Origin: Leptodontidium sp. MPI-SDFR-AT-0119
Lineage: Eukaryota; Ascomycota; Leotiomycetes; Helotiales; Leptodontidiaceae
Assembly (NCBI GenBank): GCA_020726505.1
Contig: JAHLEZ010000011.1
Location: 1,426,001-1,490,000, forward strand
DNA length: 64,000 nt
Direction: 5' to 3'
The notes below the pieces were generated by a model, which worked only from the letters and a program-made list of their open reading frames with translations, was not told where the DNA came from and did not search any database. Below are positions 33,712-45,699 of the stretch, in pieces (position 1 is the stretch's first letter; the number at the start of each line of letters is the position of its first letter). Made by a program: the position numbers and the translations under genes.

Positions 33712-35204
33712 TGTGATGCTTTGCGTTGTTGCGTTGTGTAGAGTGAAAGGTGGTGGATGAGATCACGTTTAGAGGCCGAAAGGGGAAGGCGAGAAGTGAA
33801 GGTGAGGTGATTTAATTGGACGGTTAATCGAGGGGCTATGATTGGCTGTTGGCTGCTAGACGAAAATGGATTGAATCAGCACAGAGTTCTTCTGCAGGCA
33901 TGCCCTGCTTGAGCGGCCCTCCCTCGACTCGGGCGCAAACACAAATTAACAAAGGAAAATAATGAGTGTGAGCTGCAGTAACGGCTTGGCTCGGCTTGGC
34001 TGGGCTTGACTTGAGATTCAACAGCGCGCTGACAAAACGTTCGTTGGGTGTTGCGCACTCTGTGAATTGTGGAGTAAGCCTTTCCAGGCCTGAGCTCGCT
34101 CCAAGCCCAGAATGCCGACCCGCAGAGGTATTTTGCCACCGACCGTATTGTATCAGCTCAGCACAGCACAGCCAGCAAGCCCGCCACACGCCAAAAGAAC
34201 CCCCCAGACCGGATGCACCAGAACTGGCAGGACGCGATCTTTGTTTTGCAACGATCTTCTGTCCGCAGGAGTAGTAGAGCAGGGGAGTTTTCTATCGTAC
34301 TGCTCGCTCGCTGGGTTGGTTCTGTATCTGTCCTCCTGTATTGGTTTGTAGTGTTTCGCGGCGTCTGTCCACTCCTACGTGTGCGGAGGCAAAGCGCGAG
34401 CTTGTGTCTAGGCAATTTGAGGGGTTTCGGGACAACACAACACAACACGACACATAGCGACCGCTGCAGACACATACAGCTGGGGATCTGGATCTGGGCG
34501 GGCGGGCGATGCCTTTCGCCTCCAGGATATAGATAGATGGACGGACAGGTAGGTGGGTGTATGGGGGGATGGGATGCAGGAGTTGTAGATTGTTAAGGTG
34601 TTACCGTACTCTTCTTTTTCCTCGCTTTGCTTTGCCTTCCTTCGCTCTGCGCGCTCGCTGCCTGCTGCTCGCTCCCCTTTTAAATGTAGACTGCCTGCCC
34701 TTCTCAAGAGCCAACGCGGCCCTTTTTATCGGTCACTTGTGCAGTTCAATATGTACGATCATTTGCATCTGTTAAGTGTCGTGGCCATGATGACCAGGAA
34801 GAAGAATCTTTGGGTTGGGCCTGACAATGGAATTGATGGAGGTGAATAGGTCGTGGAAGAGAGGGGTGTTGGTTGGGGATGAAGAAGAAAGGAATGCAAA
34901 GCTGGCTGCGCTGAACGATGAAAGAAAGGTCCTTCGCTCGGGTTTCGATTACGAGCTAGGCCGCAAGCGGTTAGTCACCTGCCGACAGCTGGGGGCCGAT
35001 ACCGATGCTTCAATTCAAGGTGGCCATGCTATGCCAGCTATGAGACTGTGAGAGGACATTCACGTACCTACCTTTGCATGCAATCTGTCCAGAACTCAAC
35101 ACCACATATTCCTCATATTCCGGACCTCCTCTGAGCCGCAGCAGATTTGCATGATACTTCTCCCCAAATCTGGCTGATTTCCAGCCATTAGATTATTTGC
35201 AACT
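33712..35204. other. Divergent intergenic region
   Basis: These 1.5 kb lie between the PNUTS-like gene and SLY1. No gene is supported. Short direct repeats (cggcttggctcggcttgg near 33982) and CA-rich pieces (acaacacaacacaacacg near 34432) occur. Both promoters should lie in this stretch. Confidence 0.4.
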
Positions 35205-37554
35205 ATGGCAACAAGCCACAACTCTTTGCGGGACCGCCAGATCAGTAAGAAAATGCCAGAGCTGTTCAGAGAATGCAGTCATTGACCATTCACTCTAGGA
35301 TCGATCGAGCGCATGCTAAACTTGAATCATGACTCCGAGGAATCTACCGGCGACCACGATCTTACGAGCAATGGCGCAACTGTTTCTGCGCCCATACTGA
35401 ATTCTGATGGTGACCCTATATGGAAAGTGCTGGTCTTTGACGACTTGGGACGAGATGTCATTAGCAGTGTCCTACGAGTTAGTGATCTGCGGACATGGGG
35501 GGGTAACGATGCATATGTATGTTTGAGGGTAGGAAGTGGTGCGGAACAGAATACTGATGAAGTCAGGCATATATCTTCTTCCCGCCATCCAATCCCAGAT
35601 GTACCAGTTCTATACCTGGTTGAACCAACGTCCTCGAATCTTACATCTATCACTTCTGACCTCTCTCGCGGACTCTACTCTCCAGCATACATCAACTTCC
35701 TCTCCTCAATACCGCGACCCCTCCTTGAAGACTTCGCTAGACAAACGGCCGAAGCTGGAACATCTGAAAGCATTGCACAGTTTTATGATCAATACCTCAA
35801 CTTCATTGTTGGAGAGCCGGATTTATTCAGCCTGGGAATGAGGAAAGAGAATACATACTGGGCCTTGAATAGTGCGCGGACCAAGGACGAAGAGCTAGAC
35901 CATGTTATAGACAGGATTGTCAGTGGTTTGTTCAGTGTGATGGCTACAATGGGTACAAACAATTCCTTCCCAAGTGACAAGACAAGGCTGATCTGGAGCA
36001 GGTGTTATGCCCATTATACGCTGTCCTAGAGATGCTGCGGCAGAAATGATTGCAGCAAAACTGGATCGAAAGTTACGAGACCACATTTTGAATTCGAAAG
36101 ACAACCTGTTCTCCTCGCAGAGTAATCGACCATCAACGGCTTCTGGCGCATCTTCTTCACGACCTGTTCTCATCATCCTCGATCGAAATGTAGACCTGAT
36201 TCCCATGCTCTCACATTCCTGGACTTATCAATCATTGGTGCATGATGTATTGAAGATGAAGCTCAACAGGATTACGGTAGAAACACCAATCGATGAAAAT
36301 AACCCAGCCAAAGGCTCGACGAAAAAGGCATATGATTTGACATCGAATGACTTCTTCTGGAGCAAAAACGCTAGCATGCCTTTCCCACAAGTCGCAGAAG
36401 ACATCGATGCGGAATTGAGCAGATACAAGGATGATGCGACCGAAATAACCAAGAAGACAGGAGCTTCATCAATAGAAGATCTTCAAAACGACACCAGTGC
36501 TTCTGCACAGCATCTCAAAGCCGCCATCACTTTGTTACCTGAATTGCGAGAGCGTAAAGCTACACTAGACATGCACATGAACATCCTGGCCGGGCTGTTG
36601 AACGGTATCAAGAACCGACAGCTTGACAACTTCTTCCAAATGGAGGAAAACATCACCAAGCTGAACAAACAACAAATCCAAGAAGTGTTAGAAGGTGCAG
36701 ACAGAGGGACGGAGCCAATGGACAAACTAAGACTGTTCATCATTTGGTTTCTCAGCACAGAACAGGATGTATCGAGAACCGAGATGGAAAAGTATGAGGA
36801 GTTGTTGAAGACAGCGGGAGCCGATACCACTTCTCTCGCCTATGTCAAACAGTAAGTCGTTCTACCACTCCAACGAACCTTCTAACTTGCTCCCAGAGTC
36901 CGTGCCACAACCCGCATGACAATGATGACCTCCGCCCCTTCACAATCCAACCCCCAAGCGTCCAATTCCGGTAGTCTCTTCGGCGGTTTCGGAAGCAGAC
37001 TAGGTGGACTCTCCAGCATAACCTCCAAGATCCAAGAGTCTGGAATCGGTGGAAACCTCGGTGCAAATTTCAGCGCCAACTTCGAAAATCTGATCTCAGG
37101 GGTCAAGAATCTGATGCCTGTGAACCGTGACTTGACAGTTACCAAGATCACGGAATCGATTATGGATCCTGCAGGTGCCAGCAGTAGCGCGATTGCTAAG
37201 ACAGAAAACTATCTGTATTTCGACCCAAGGAGTGCAAATGCCAGAGGCACTATGCCTCCACCCAGCGCAGCTAGGAAAGGAGACCAGATGCCTGGCGGTA
37301 TGGGACCTGGTATGAGTGCCACATTCGGCCAAAGGAGGCAAGGCTTCAGCGAAGCCATTGTATTCACAGTCGGAGGCGGTAGCATGGACGAGTACGGCAA
37401 CTTACAAGAATGGGCGAAGCGGACTGGTGCAGGCGGCAGTGGTGCTTCTCAAGGGGCTGGGAAGAGGAGAGTGGTGTATGGGAGTACGGAACTCATCAGA
37501 GCGGAGGAGTTCCTGAAGCTCGAATTGGAGAAGTTGGGAACGGAATCTGCTTAG
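35205..37554 (+). CDS. SLY1: SM protein Sly1, with a one-base frame problem
   Basis: Exons 35205-35244, 35299-35516, 35567-35952, 36002-36851 and 36897-37554 give a protein of about 715 residues. It is a Sec1/Munc18 protein: LRDRQI, ERMLNLN, WKVLVFDDLGRDVISSVLRV, HPIPDVPVLYLVEPT, LYSPAYINFLSSIPRPLLEDF, PIIRCPRDAAAEMIA, LIILDRNVDLIPMLSHSWTYQ and LVHDVLKMKLNR are all Sly1-like. Sly1 binds the syntaxin Sed5 and is essential for ER-to-Golgi SNARE assembly. Oddity: the run at 35497-35503 has seven G. With seven, splicing the GTATGT (35517)...CAG (35566) intron shifts the frame; with six it gives WGVTMHMHISSSRHP, as expected for Sly1. If the 50-base intron is kept, seven G leave the frame open with 17 extra codons. 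A base-call error is the simplest explanation. Confidence 0.9.
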
Positions 37555-37941
37555 GCAGTTTAGCATGATACTGTACTCCTATCTAATAGACGTGTTGGCA
37601 GATTAAGTGAGGATTATATGCTGCTCGAGATTTGGTTCTATTAGTGTTTTGATGTGAATTTCAGCCATATGTCAAACTTCATTCCAGTTGGGGTGAGTGG
37701 CTGGGGAGAAAGAAGCGAGCAAGCGGCTCGGATCGCGCCGGTCGATCAGTAAACCATACTTCACCGTCACTCACTCATTACATGTCATAAACTCAACCCA
37801 CTACATGTAATACCATTTCAAGAACAGAGCTTTTCCACAATTAACCAGCTCTACATGTAAACGACCAACATCCAACCACAAACTCTGGCTATTGCATACA
37901 CCTCATATTCGTACACCTCCACAAACTATATTCACCAAACC
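37555..37941. other. Intergenic region
   Basis: This holds the 3' end of SLY1 and the upstream region of the DUF218-like gene, with repeated CTACATGTAA words near 37790-37860. No gene is seen. Confidence 0.4.
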
Positions 37942-38360
37942 ATGTCCACCTCTACACCCACAACATCCCTACCACTCACACCCTTAGCACCAAACTCAAG
38001 ACCGAAGCCAACACATCTCATAATCGTCTGCTGCCACGCAATCTACACCGGCCCCTCTTTCCCCTCCCCCTCTGTATCCAACCAATCTCACACCCCATCC
38101 CCCTCCCCATCCCACCCCTCAAACTGGCTCCTCGCCCCCTTCCAAACAGGCGAAATCCCAACTTTTACAGCACACATGAAAGCCGGTCTCTCGCTACTCG
38201 CCTCAGACGATACTTCGCTCCTCGTATTCTCAGGTTCGAAAACCAGACCCGAGATCGAGAAATCCGAGGCGAGGGGCTATTTGGATTTCTGTATCCGGAA
38301 TGAGTTCTGGGGGATTCTAGAGGCTGTTGATTATAATAAAAACCAACAATCCTCAAGTAC

Positions 38361-38394
<34 letters not shown>

Positions 38395-38961
38395 ACAACA
38401 CCAACAACACCAACACCAGCAGCAGCAACAGCAGCAAACCAAAGCGTGGAATATCTCCAAGATCAGGAGCAACTCAACATCCACCTCGAAGAACAAGCCC
38501 TAGACAGCTTCAGCAACCTCCTCTTCTCCCTCCTCCTCTTCCACAAACGCACCCGTACCTGGCCAGCCAAAATCTCAGTCATAAGCCACGCCTTTAAAGA
38601 ACCCCGTTTCATGGATTTGCATGTCCCGACACTGCGCTTCCCATCTCATCGTGTGCACTTTGTGGGCATTGATCCCGACTATATGGATCCTGGATGTGTG
38701 GCGTTTGATGAAGTGAGGGCGGAGAGCGTTAGGAAGGGGGAGAGGGAGAGGGGGTTTAAGGTTTGGGAGGGGGATAGATTTGGTATTGGGGGGGAATTGA
38801 GCGGGAAGAGGAGGGGGAGGAATTTTTGGGGGGTGGGGCAGGGGTGGTTTGATGAGGAGGAGGAGAGGAGGAGGAGTGGGGTGGGGAGTTGGAAGGTTGA
38901 TGGCGAGGGAAATGGGGAGGAGGTGCTGGGCGAGGGGAGACAGCCTTGGGAGGAAGATTAG
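37942..38961 (+). CDS. DUF218-like protein with low-complexity insert
   Basis: This intronless frame encodes 339 residues. The core begins with THLIIVCCHAIYTG and continues with NWLLAPFQTGEIPTF, HMKAGLSLL and LLVFSGSKTR, then SEARGYL, matching the Rossmann-like DUF218 family (named ElyC/SanA/YdcF in bacteria). Later blocks ISVISHAFKEPRFMDLHVPTLRFP and HFVGIDPDYM complete the fold. The biochemical role in fungi is unknown to me. There is no signal peptide. A trinucleotide-repeat region codes for poly-Pro, poly-Ser and Thr/Ala runs at about 138-168, interrupting the domain. The last 100 residues are rich in Gly, Arg and Glu, encoded by a strongly purine-rich strand. The ATG at 37942 is the first and fits a fungal CA-rich leader. 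Confidence 0.8.
38357..38436 (+). repeat. Coding trinucleotide repeats
   Basis: Runs of CAC, ATC, AAC and GCA type triplets fall inside the DUF218-like gene and encode Pro, Ser, Thr and Ala tracts. The lengths are likely to vary between strains. Confidence 0.8.
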
Positions 38962-40431
38962 GGGGGTATGTGATGGGGTGGAAACCGAAAGTACATGAGA
39001 GGTGAGATGAGATTTAGACAAGTAGGCGAGTGTGATTTATGGAAGGTACTAGTTCCGATGAGATAATGGGCATTTGAGAGCAGGTGTTTGTAGAGTACAG
39101 CCATGAGTGCAAGCTGTTGGCGGTACGAACTTGTCCCAAGCGGCTAGAACACTTTTTTTACAGAAGTCCTGAAAAATACTGATGAATCCTCCTCTAGAGA
39201 GTTCTCTCTCGATAGTGGTTTTCTGTCGTGGGTTCAATACAATACGCATGCCAATCAGCCGTAAAATAATCAATCTACATCATAAATTCTCTGCTTCGTT
39301 CGGCCGCCGACGAGCTCTGCTAGTAATTTATGTAATTCTATTGTGCACTACGCACTGTTGAGATCGTCATTTCAGAAGTTTACCTTTTTTTTTCTTTCTA
39401 AATCAACTTAAGGGTCTTCATCTGGTATACAGAGTAGATCGCATGCGGTTACGTGGACAATGGCAGTGTAAATAAATTCGCCGGCCCATATTTTCTATTT
39501 CTTACCTGTGAATGCAATTATGCTTGTGGATATGAGGAAGACTTAGTGGATTTATGAGAGGGGTATAAGCATTGGATAGTCTTTCGAACGTTTCACTTAT
39601 GTCTTTCTTCTTCTTCTCATAGTTGATACACAATCTAGCCGAGTGAAGTGCAGTGAAAAGGGATGAGATAAGATGCTACTTATTGCCCTTGCTAATGTCA
39701 ATGCTACTACCACGGAACAAGCTCACCCTGCGACGACCCTGCGAGGAAGGTATCAGGTACCTACCTATCTACCTACTTGGGTAAGTGAGCAGGAAATTTG
39801 ATACGATACTCTGTTCCTTAAGAATAGTGGCTTGATACTTATTTACGTAGTTAGAAGGTGTTTATATCATCTCTTCGATATCCATGTTTCATGCATGAGA
39901 AAGGTGGGTGTTGGATTATTGATTGCTGTGCTTCGCTTACGGTGCTTTTCAGTGTTGCTTGCTTGCTTTGCTTTCCTTCCCTTCTTCTTCTAGATTAATT
40001 TTTGTTGTAACGTATCGTAGATATTGGGATCTTTGACTGTGTCTTTTGGGATAAAGTTAAGGTTGTCGTCTCGTCCATCAGGAGTTAGTCGCAGGTGGTG
40101 AAGGGCGTTGGCAGGTTGTGGATGAAGTTGTTGGACCGAAACCGAAGTTGTACAGTGTGAACTTGGGAGATAGATGATATGTTGATTGATTTCTGGGGAG
40201 CTGTAGCTGGGTTGGAAGTAGGAAAGAAATGGCATTTGACGTATCGAAGATATTTTTCCACATCTTCATATTGTTTTCCACATGCCAAGGTCAAGTAAAC
40301 AAACAAACGATATGCCGGTACAGTAAACTCAATTTCAACTAACGTTAACTTCAACTATAACTTTAACCTTAAACCCACCCACCCCTTCCTTCTTTTCCTC
40401 CTCCTCCTCCTCCTCCTCCTCCCACACAAAC
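38962..40431. other. Long convergent intergenic region
   Basis: No gene is seen in these 1.5 kb. There is a CTAC/CTAT tetranucleotide stretch near 39760-39780 and a (CTC)n run at about 40397-40421 next to the sedolisin 3' end. The open frames present are short and without family features. Confidence 0.45.
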
Positions 40432-42628
40432 TCAATGAATACGTCCCAACCGATGCTTCTTCTCCACCAAATCCAACAACACCTTAAAATCCGGGGTCCC
40501 TAGCCCCGTCACCGGATCCCACCCCTTCGTCGCATTCCACCCCGCATAAGGGACATACGGCGTCGGTAAACCAGAGTACTGATCTACACCCGTACAGCCT
40601 TTCGAGCCGCCGCCGACGATATCGGTCAGGCCTTTCTTGCCGACGGAGTATAGCCAGGGGTTGAGGAAGCCGAGAGGTTTGGAACCAGCTGAGAGGCGGG
40701 CGTTGTTGAGGAGGGAGATTATACCTGCAAAGGCTGGGGCGGAGGCGCTTTTTGTGTGTTAGTTTTGTATACTCACTCAGACAGAATCAAGGAGGCAAGG
40801 AGTGAAATACCTCGTCCCGCCAACAAGTATATCCGTCAACACACCCGATCCATTCTGATTAATCACATGGAACCTATACCCCTGCGCAGCCACATCGGGG
40901 AATCCTCTTCCCTTCGGATTATATAAACCCTTCCAGCGATCACCAAGAATAGACAAATACTCCTTGACAACCGAATCCTGATACGAAGGCCTTTCCCAAC
41001 GATCACTGAATCCACCCGAGGAGAACGCTACTGCAATCTCAGGCTCGACTCTATACGTGCCTCCTACGGACGTGACGTAGGGGCAGGAAGCTGGGAAAAT
41101 AGGTAGGAACCGCGTAATGTTCTTCCCATCATTCGTCTGACACGCCGATCCAGGTCCGGTATCTCCACTCGAGAAAAGGATCGAAACACCTCTTAGCCCG
41201 AGCTGGCCGAATTTATCACACACAGTCCGGGAATAACCCTCCGTAACGCTCTGCTCGTCTTCACCGTACGAAGTCGTGATCGTCTGTGGTAAATCGCAGT
41301 CGGGGAGTGCGAGGATGTAATTCAGGAACTCGAGATATGGCTCGTTTTGGTTGTCTGCTTGGGTGGGCTGGTCGAGATCGGGGACGAGCGGACCGCGGCC
41401 GGCGGTGGAGAAATAGGTTATGTTTGTCTCGTAGCCGAGGGAGGCGGCGTATTGGATGTCGAGGTTCGCTTCGACGTCGTCGTCGACGGTGTTGTTCTGT
41501 GTGGCTAGGCCGCCGTTGATTAGAGCGTAGCTGAAGTTCTGGGTTACGGCGTAGGGCGCGTATTTCTTGAGGAAGGTGTCCAGAGCGTTGTATTTGGCGT
41601 ATTGGTTTAGGTACCCGCATACGCCGAGTTGGGAGTTCACGGCTGGATTGGCTGAGTAGTCTCCGATGTTGTAGAGGGCTCTTAGGCAGGCGGGAGTGAT
41701 TGTTGCGTTGCAAGCTGTGACGTTGAGAGATGGATTCGGGACGTGTGGTGCTTCGGCGATATTTTCGACTTTGCCATAGTACTCTGTTGTGAATGGTGCA
41801 CTCCGCTGAGGTTTGAGTTGTCCGAATCGTGTGATGGGGTGGATCATTGCTATGTGTGGAGCAACGTTCTCTGGGACAGAGTATTTCAATGCTCGGATTT
41901 GCTTGCTGTGGGATTTATCCGCGTTCTGGGTGAAATAGTAGAACGCAGCTCCCATCATGGTCTCGGCCTTGTCGACGGAGACTCTGAAATTGATCCATTC
42001 TCCTCGGTCTTTGATATCGGTTTCTGGGATTCCAGAGCTTTGCAACCAAGCGAGCACGGCTTGGGTGGAACTGTCTTTGGGCTTGACTAATGCCCGGACT
42101 TCTTCATGATTGAGATGTTGACCGTAACTTGGATGATCTGGTGTTGAGACTTCAAAGAGTGTCTTTTCGAAGAGATCATGATCTGACATGTGGACTGCGA
42201 TTCTGAGATGCAGAAGAGTTTTCGGGTCGGGTTGTTCCAGTTGAGTCCATCCTTGAGGTGTTCGATAGAGTGATTCGAACACTTTCAAGGGTTCAATGGG
42301 GGAAAGAGCAAGAGCATTGCTCATGCAGGCCTTTTTTGGGTTAGTGTGTAGACTTTGTGTAAACAGTAAAGTTCTCAGGTACAACTTGGCAAGTGCTTAA
42401 AAAGACTGCTTCTAGCTAGGAGGAGAACTTCCTCTTATGCTGCCAATGTTTTGAAGTATGTATACGACTTCGTGATTGATAAGTATCCAATTGAGCTATC
42501 CAGCCTCATGGCATGAATATAGATAGCATTCTCTGAAATATTTGTCTCTAGGAAGATATGGCGGATTGACAGCATGAGATATCTTCTCAAGTACTTACCA
42601 GAGCGGCCAGAACAGAAACAAAACGCAT
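40432..42628 (-). CDS. Secreted sedolisin (S53 tripeptidyl peptidase)
   Basis: Three exons, 42628-42599, 42330-40811 and 40747-40432, encode 621 residues. The first exon codes for only ten residues and completes a signal peptide ([18 protein letters not shown]). A large propeptide ([13 protein letters not shown], then [14 protein letters not shown]) is followed by the peptidase. Catalytic residues of family S53 are present: Glu297 and Asp301 in [11 protein letters not shown], the oxyanion Asp400 in [10 protein letters not shown], and Ser517 in [12 protein letters not shown]. The calcium site appears as [12 protein letters not shown] and [12 protein letters not shown]. Sedolisins cleave tripeptides or internal bonds at acidic pH outside the cell and supply nitrogen. 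The last 12 residues are basic and past the usual end, with the stop at 40434-40432. Confidence 0.95.
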
Positions 42629-43795
42629 GGTGACAGGATTTTGACCTTGGATTGACTCGACAACACAACAAAAAAACAAAAAAACGAGGGTGAACACAAA
42701 AAGAGAGGCTCAAAAACAAGGCGGGATGCCATGAAATATAAGCAAATACAAGAGCTTAGCTACCCATACCAAGCTCAACATCCTTTATGACAGCAGACAG
42801 GTCGAGTGGCACGAAAGTTTCCGTCGTACCTTACGCTAACATGTTCGACCGATTACCCATTGATGTGTAGCCATTCATCCAAAGATGCCCAGAAAGCTAC
42901 TGCAAGGCTCTACGGCCTTTCAGGAAGGTGACAGTGCTCCTGAACTTTATCTTCCTGCGAGGGGTTTATCTATCTGCTGTTTTGGCTTGAGGATGTCGAC
43001 AGCACTGGATGTCGATATATTACTCGAACCGGGAGGTGTGTTTGGTAGAAGGTCTGCACTTTATCTATGTGCTAGATACTTTACATATCTTTGGATCTTC
43101 AACCAGCCGAATAACATCAGGCTGATAGTTTTCTTTTTTGACGTACTGCTGAGTGATTTGATGACGATGGGATTGCTGTCAATCTGATAAACTGGGGTAG
43201 AGGGGGTACAATCCTCACATCCCACTGCCGTGAGCCAAGACGGGTATCTGCGCTTGGATGCCTCATCGTGACATTTTAAGATTGTGAGGGATGAGGTGAT
43301 CGCCAGTAGAAAAGGGTGGGTTGATCAATTCTCCTCATCTTCCCCTCCTCGAATTTAGCCAGTGATGCTGCATTCAAGGTCGTGATCTTCGGTGACATTT
43401 GATTGGCTGGAGTAAGGCAGATCTCGCGGTCTCCAAGATGCAGCCCTCAAGGGGCGGTTCCAGGGTTCACAGTTGATCGACGAAGGTGTGGCGTGTGTGG
43501 CGGAATCCTTCTGCAAACTCTTTGGTCTTCTGCTGGCAGCTGGCAGGTTTTTGAAGGGCCTCAGAATGCTGGACATGGCGAATGAAATCGAAGGAGATTC
43601 AATGATGGCGAAATATTCGAAAGGCAATCTGCAGGTCAAGCAGCTGGATCGTAAGCGAGGCTAAAATCGCTGTTGCCCCCTGCATCTTCCCGCAACGTCC
43701 CTGACGATCAAAGCCACCAGAGCGAGCGGGATCTGAGTTTATCGAGAAGGCTGACGACCAAAAACCAACTTCAAAATCCACAGAATTTCGACATC
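42629..43795. other. Divergent intergenic region
   Basis: These 1.2 kb separate the sedolisin start and the phosphatase start. A frame of 100 codons at 42885 and small frames at 43350-43660 were considered; none shows a recognisable family. AT-rich and A-run DNA lies near 42660-42720. Confidence 0.4.
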
Positions 43796-44353
43796 ATGGC
43801 TTCCACCCCAGAACCCATCTCCGTTCTGTTCGTTTGTCTTGGCAACATATGTCGCTCAACGATGGCCGAAGGCATATTCAGATCTCTTGTCTCAAAGCCT
43901 CCTTATCAGTCCCTGATCAGTATCGTCGATAGCTGTGGCACAGGCGCGTACCATGTCGGAAGCAGTCCTGACTCCAGAACGATGTCAACTCTTCAGAAGA
44001 ATGGAATCACCTCATATGAACACGCTGCTCGCAAGGTGAGTTGAAGTCCTCTCCTACAATGAATACTTTGTTGTTAACACAACACTTGGTAGATTCATGT
44101 TTCGGACTTCCAGAAGTTTGACTACATCTTTGCTATGGACCGGGACAATCTTCATGATCTCCTCCGCATCCATCAGCGTGGTGGCGGTAAGGCTAAGGTC
44201 ATGCTCTTTGGAGAGTTCGCTGGGAAGAAGAGGGCTGAGGAGGTGGATGACCCTTATTATGGGGCTGCCGATGGATTTGAAGTGGCGTATGAGCAGTGCA
44301 TGAGATTCTCGAAGAATTTCTTGAAGGATATCTTCCCGGATGTGAAGGCTTGA
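43796..44353 (+). CDS. LTP1: Low-molecular-weight phosphotyrosine phosphatase
   Basis: Two exons, 43796-44035 and 44093-44353, give 166 residues, the standard length. The intron has GTGAGT and AG at 44091-44092. The active-site P-loop is VCLGNICRS with nucleophile Cys14 and Arg20, and the general acid is Asp133 in DDPYYG. SVLFVCLGNICRSTMAEGIF and DSCGTGAYHVG fit the class exactly. It removes phosphate from tyrosine and small aryl phosphates in the cytosol; the yeast counterpart is Ltp1. The ATG at 43796 (MASTPEPIS) was chosen because it sits just before the first strand; the open frame upstream is leader sequence. Confidence 0.95.
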
Positions 44354-45099
44354 AGGAAGGATGGATGGTTGGATAGTGGTGGGAAGGGAATGCCCAGAAT
44401 GGAAGCAGTCTGACTTGGATGAGGCTGTACGATTGTGTTTGGAAGTTGGCGTTATGGTTTTCACGAGATGACCGGACTTGAAGCGGCTCAGACACATGAC
44501 CAGGAATCAAGGAAGATGGGATAGCATGAGCCTGCTCGATTAGTCAAGAAGCTTGCCGTTATCCCCAGAGGCAACTCGGCTTGAGCGGCTCTTGAGTCTT
44601 GATTGAATCCTTGATATCGCAAGATAGATAAATCTACCTACCTACTGTAGGCACCTTTGGTCGGATCAGCCTTGTAACCAGTGAGTTAGTGTCTCAGCAC
44701 ATCGCGGGGGAGGAAGAGCATTGAAGTTGATGGGCTCTCTTTGTGGCGTCACAATAATGCCTTCTGCCCTCGAAGGCGCAGCATGTATCTTACTTACACT
44801 TGGGCCCGAGCATGAGGCGAGATACTTACTCACATTGCCTTGCCTACCTCAGCAAACGGTAGTCTCGCATCCTACTTCGTACTCCAGTCGTGTACCGTAT
44901 CTGAAAGCTTGAAGTCCCCACCCACCAGGGCCACCACGAGGAACTTGATGCTCAGCACAGCCTCGGTCGATGCAAATATACTCTTCTCATTGGCCAACAC
45001 GCAGCTGTGGCTAGGGAGTGGTGGCTTCGGTTGATGGTATTTGACGCGGCCTTGTCTATTTTCAGCTCTTTCACTGCACTATCAGCCGGCCGCAAGCAC

Positions 45100-45137
45100 C
45101 CAGCCAGCAAAGTAAACCCTGGTTGCTGGGCTGGCTG
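45100..45137. repeat. Imperfect inverted repeat
   Basis: CAGCCAGCAA at about 45101-45110 is mirrored by TTGCTGGGCTGGCTG at about 45123-45137 with a 12-base loop and a bulge. It could form a hairpin, about 560 bases upstream of the chitin synthase start. No function is claimed. Confidence 0.45.
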
Positions 45138-45197
45138 TTCGTTCGGATAACCGTTGTTGCGAAGAAAGGCTGTGGACTGTCGGCCATCAATCATAGA

Positions 45198-45230
45198 GAC
45201 CTGATCTGATATGATCTGATCTGATCTGAC
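45198..45230. repeat. TGATC-type tandem repeat
   Basis: Copies of TGATC/TGATA follow each other in the chitin synthase upstream region. This is a short simple repeat of uncertain meaning. Confidence 0.6.
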
Positions 45231-45699
45231 CATTGCCTGCCTCTTCTTCTTTTCAAAGTTCATATCTACAGTCGCAAACCCACACTGTATCTATCGTGCG
45301 CTCCTTATCCTGTTCCCAGCCCATCCCAAGTGCGGACGTCATTTCGCAGCTTAATTTGATCCGATCCATTCTGAAACCTAGGTCCGTCTTGGCGGCGAGT
45401 CCTCAGTAAACAAACCCCTGCAGCTGGATCCCTCTCCCTCTTCTTCCCTCTCCTGAAACTCAACTCTTCCTGGCTGCATCTCCGAATTACAAGTCACATC
45501 GCACATCGCGCACCTCGCTCTTCCACATTCAGAGTTTACACTGCCAGACTTCTCCAGGAATAGGGGCCTTTCAGACTGACGAATTCATCCCTTCTGCGCC
45601 CATCGAGCTTGGTAGCATTCCTCACCCACCCCCTCCGAGAATCCACCTCCAACGAAGGACGACCCCGCCAGATACGGTTCTGGGGACTGCCTTTCAACC

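Larger units (their letters stand above)
44354..45699. other. Upstream region of chitin synthase gene
   Basis: No gene is seen. The part from 45400 to 45699 is rich in C and T and is probably promoter and leader. Two structural oddities lie here: an imperfect inverted repeat at about 45100-45137 and a TGATC-type repeat near 45200-45230. Confidence 0.45.

Noticed and set aside
42885..43187. Plus-strand ATG-started frame of 100 codons in the sedolisin upstream region
   Set aside because: Composition is not convincing and no family features were seen; it could be a chance frame in promoter DNA.
43355..43576. Possible small minus-strand gene beginning MSSILRPFKNLPAASRR, divergent from the phosphatase
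   Set aside because: The basic N terminus looks mitochondrial, but the frame is only about 73 codons, has no known match, and overlaps frames on the other strand. Left unannotated for lack of support.
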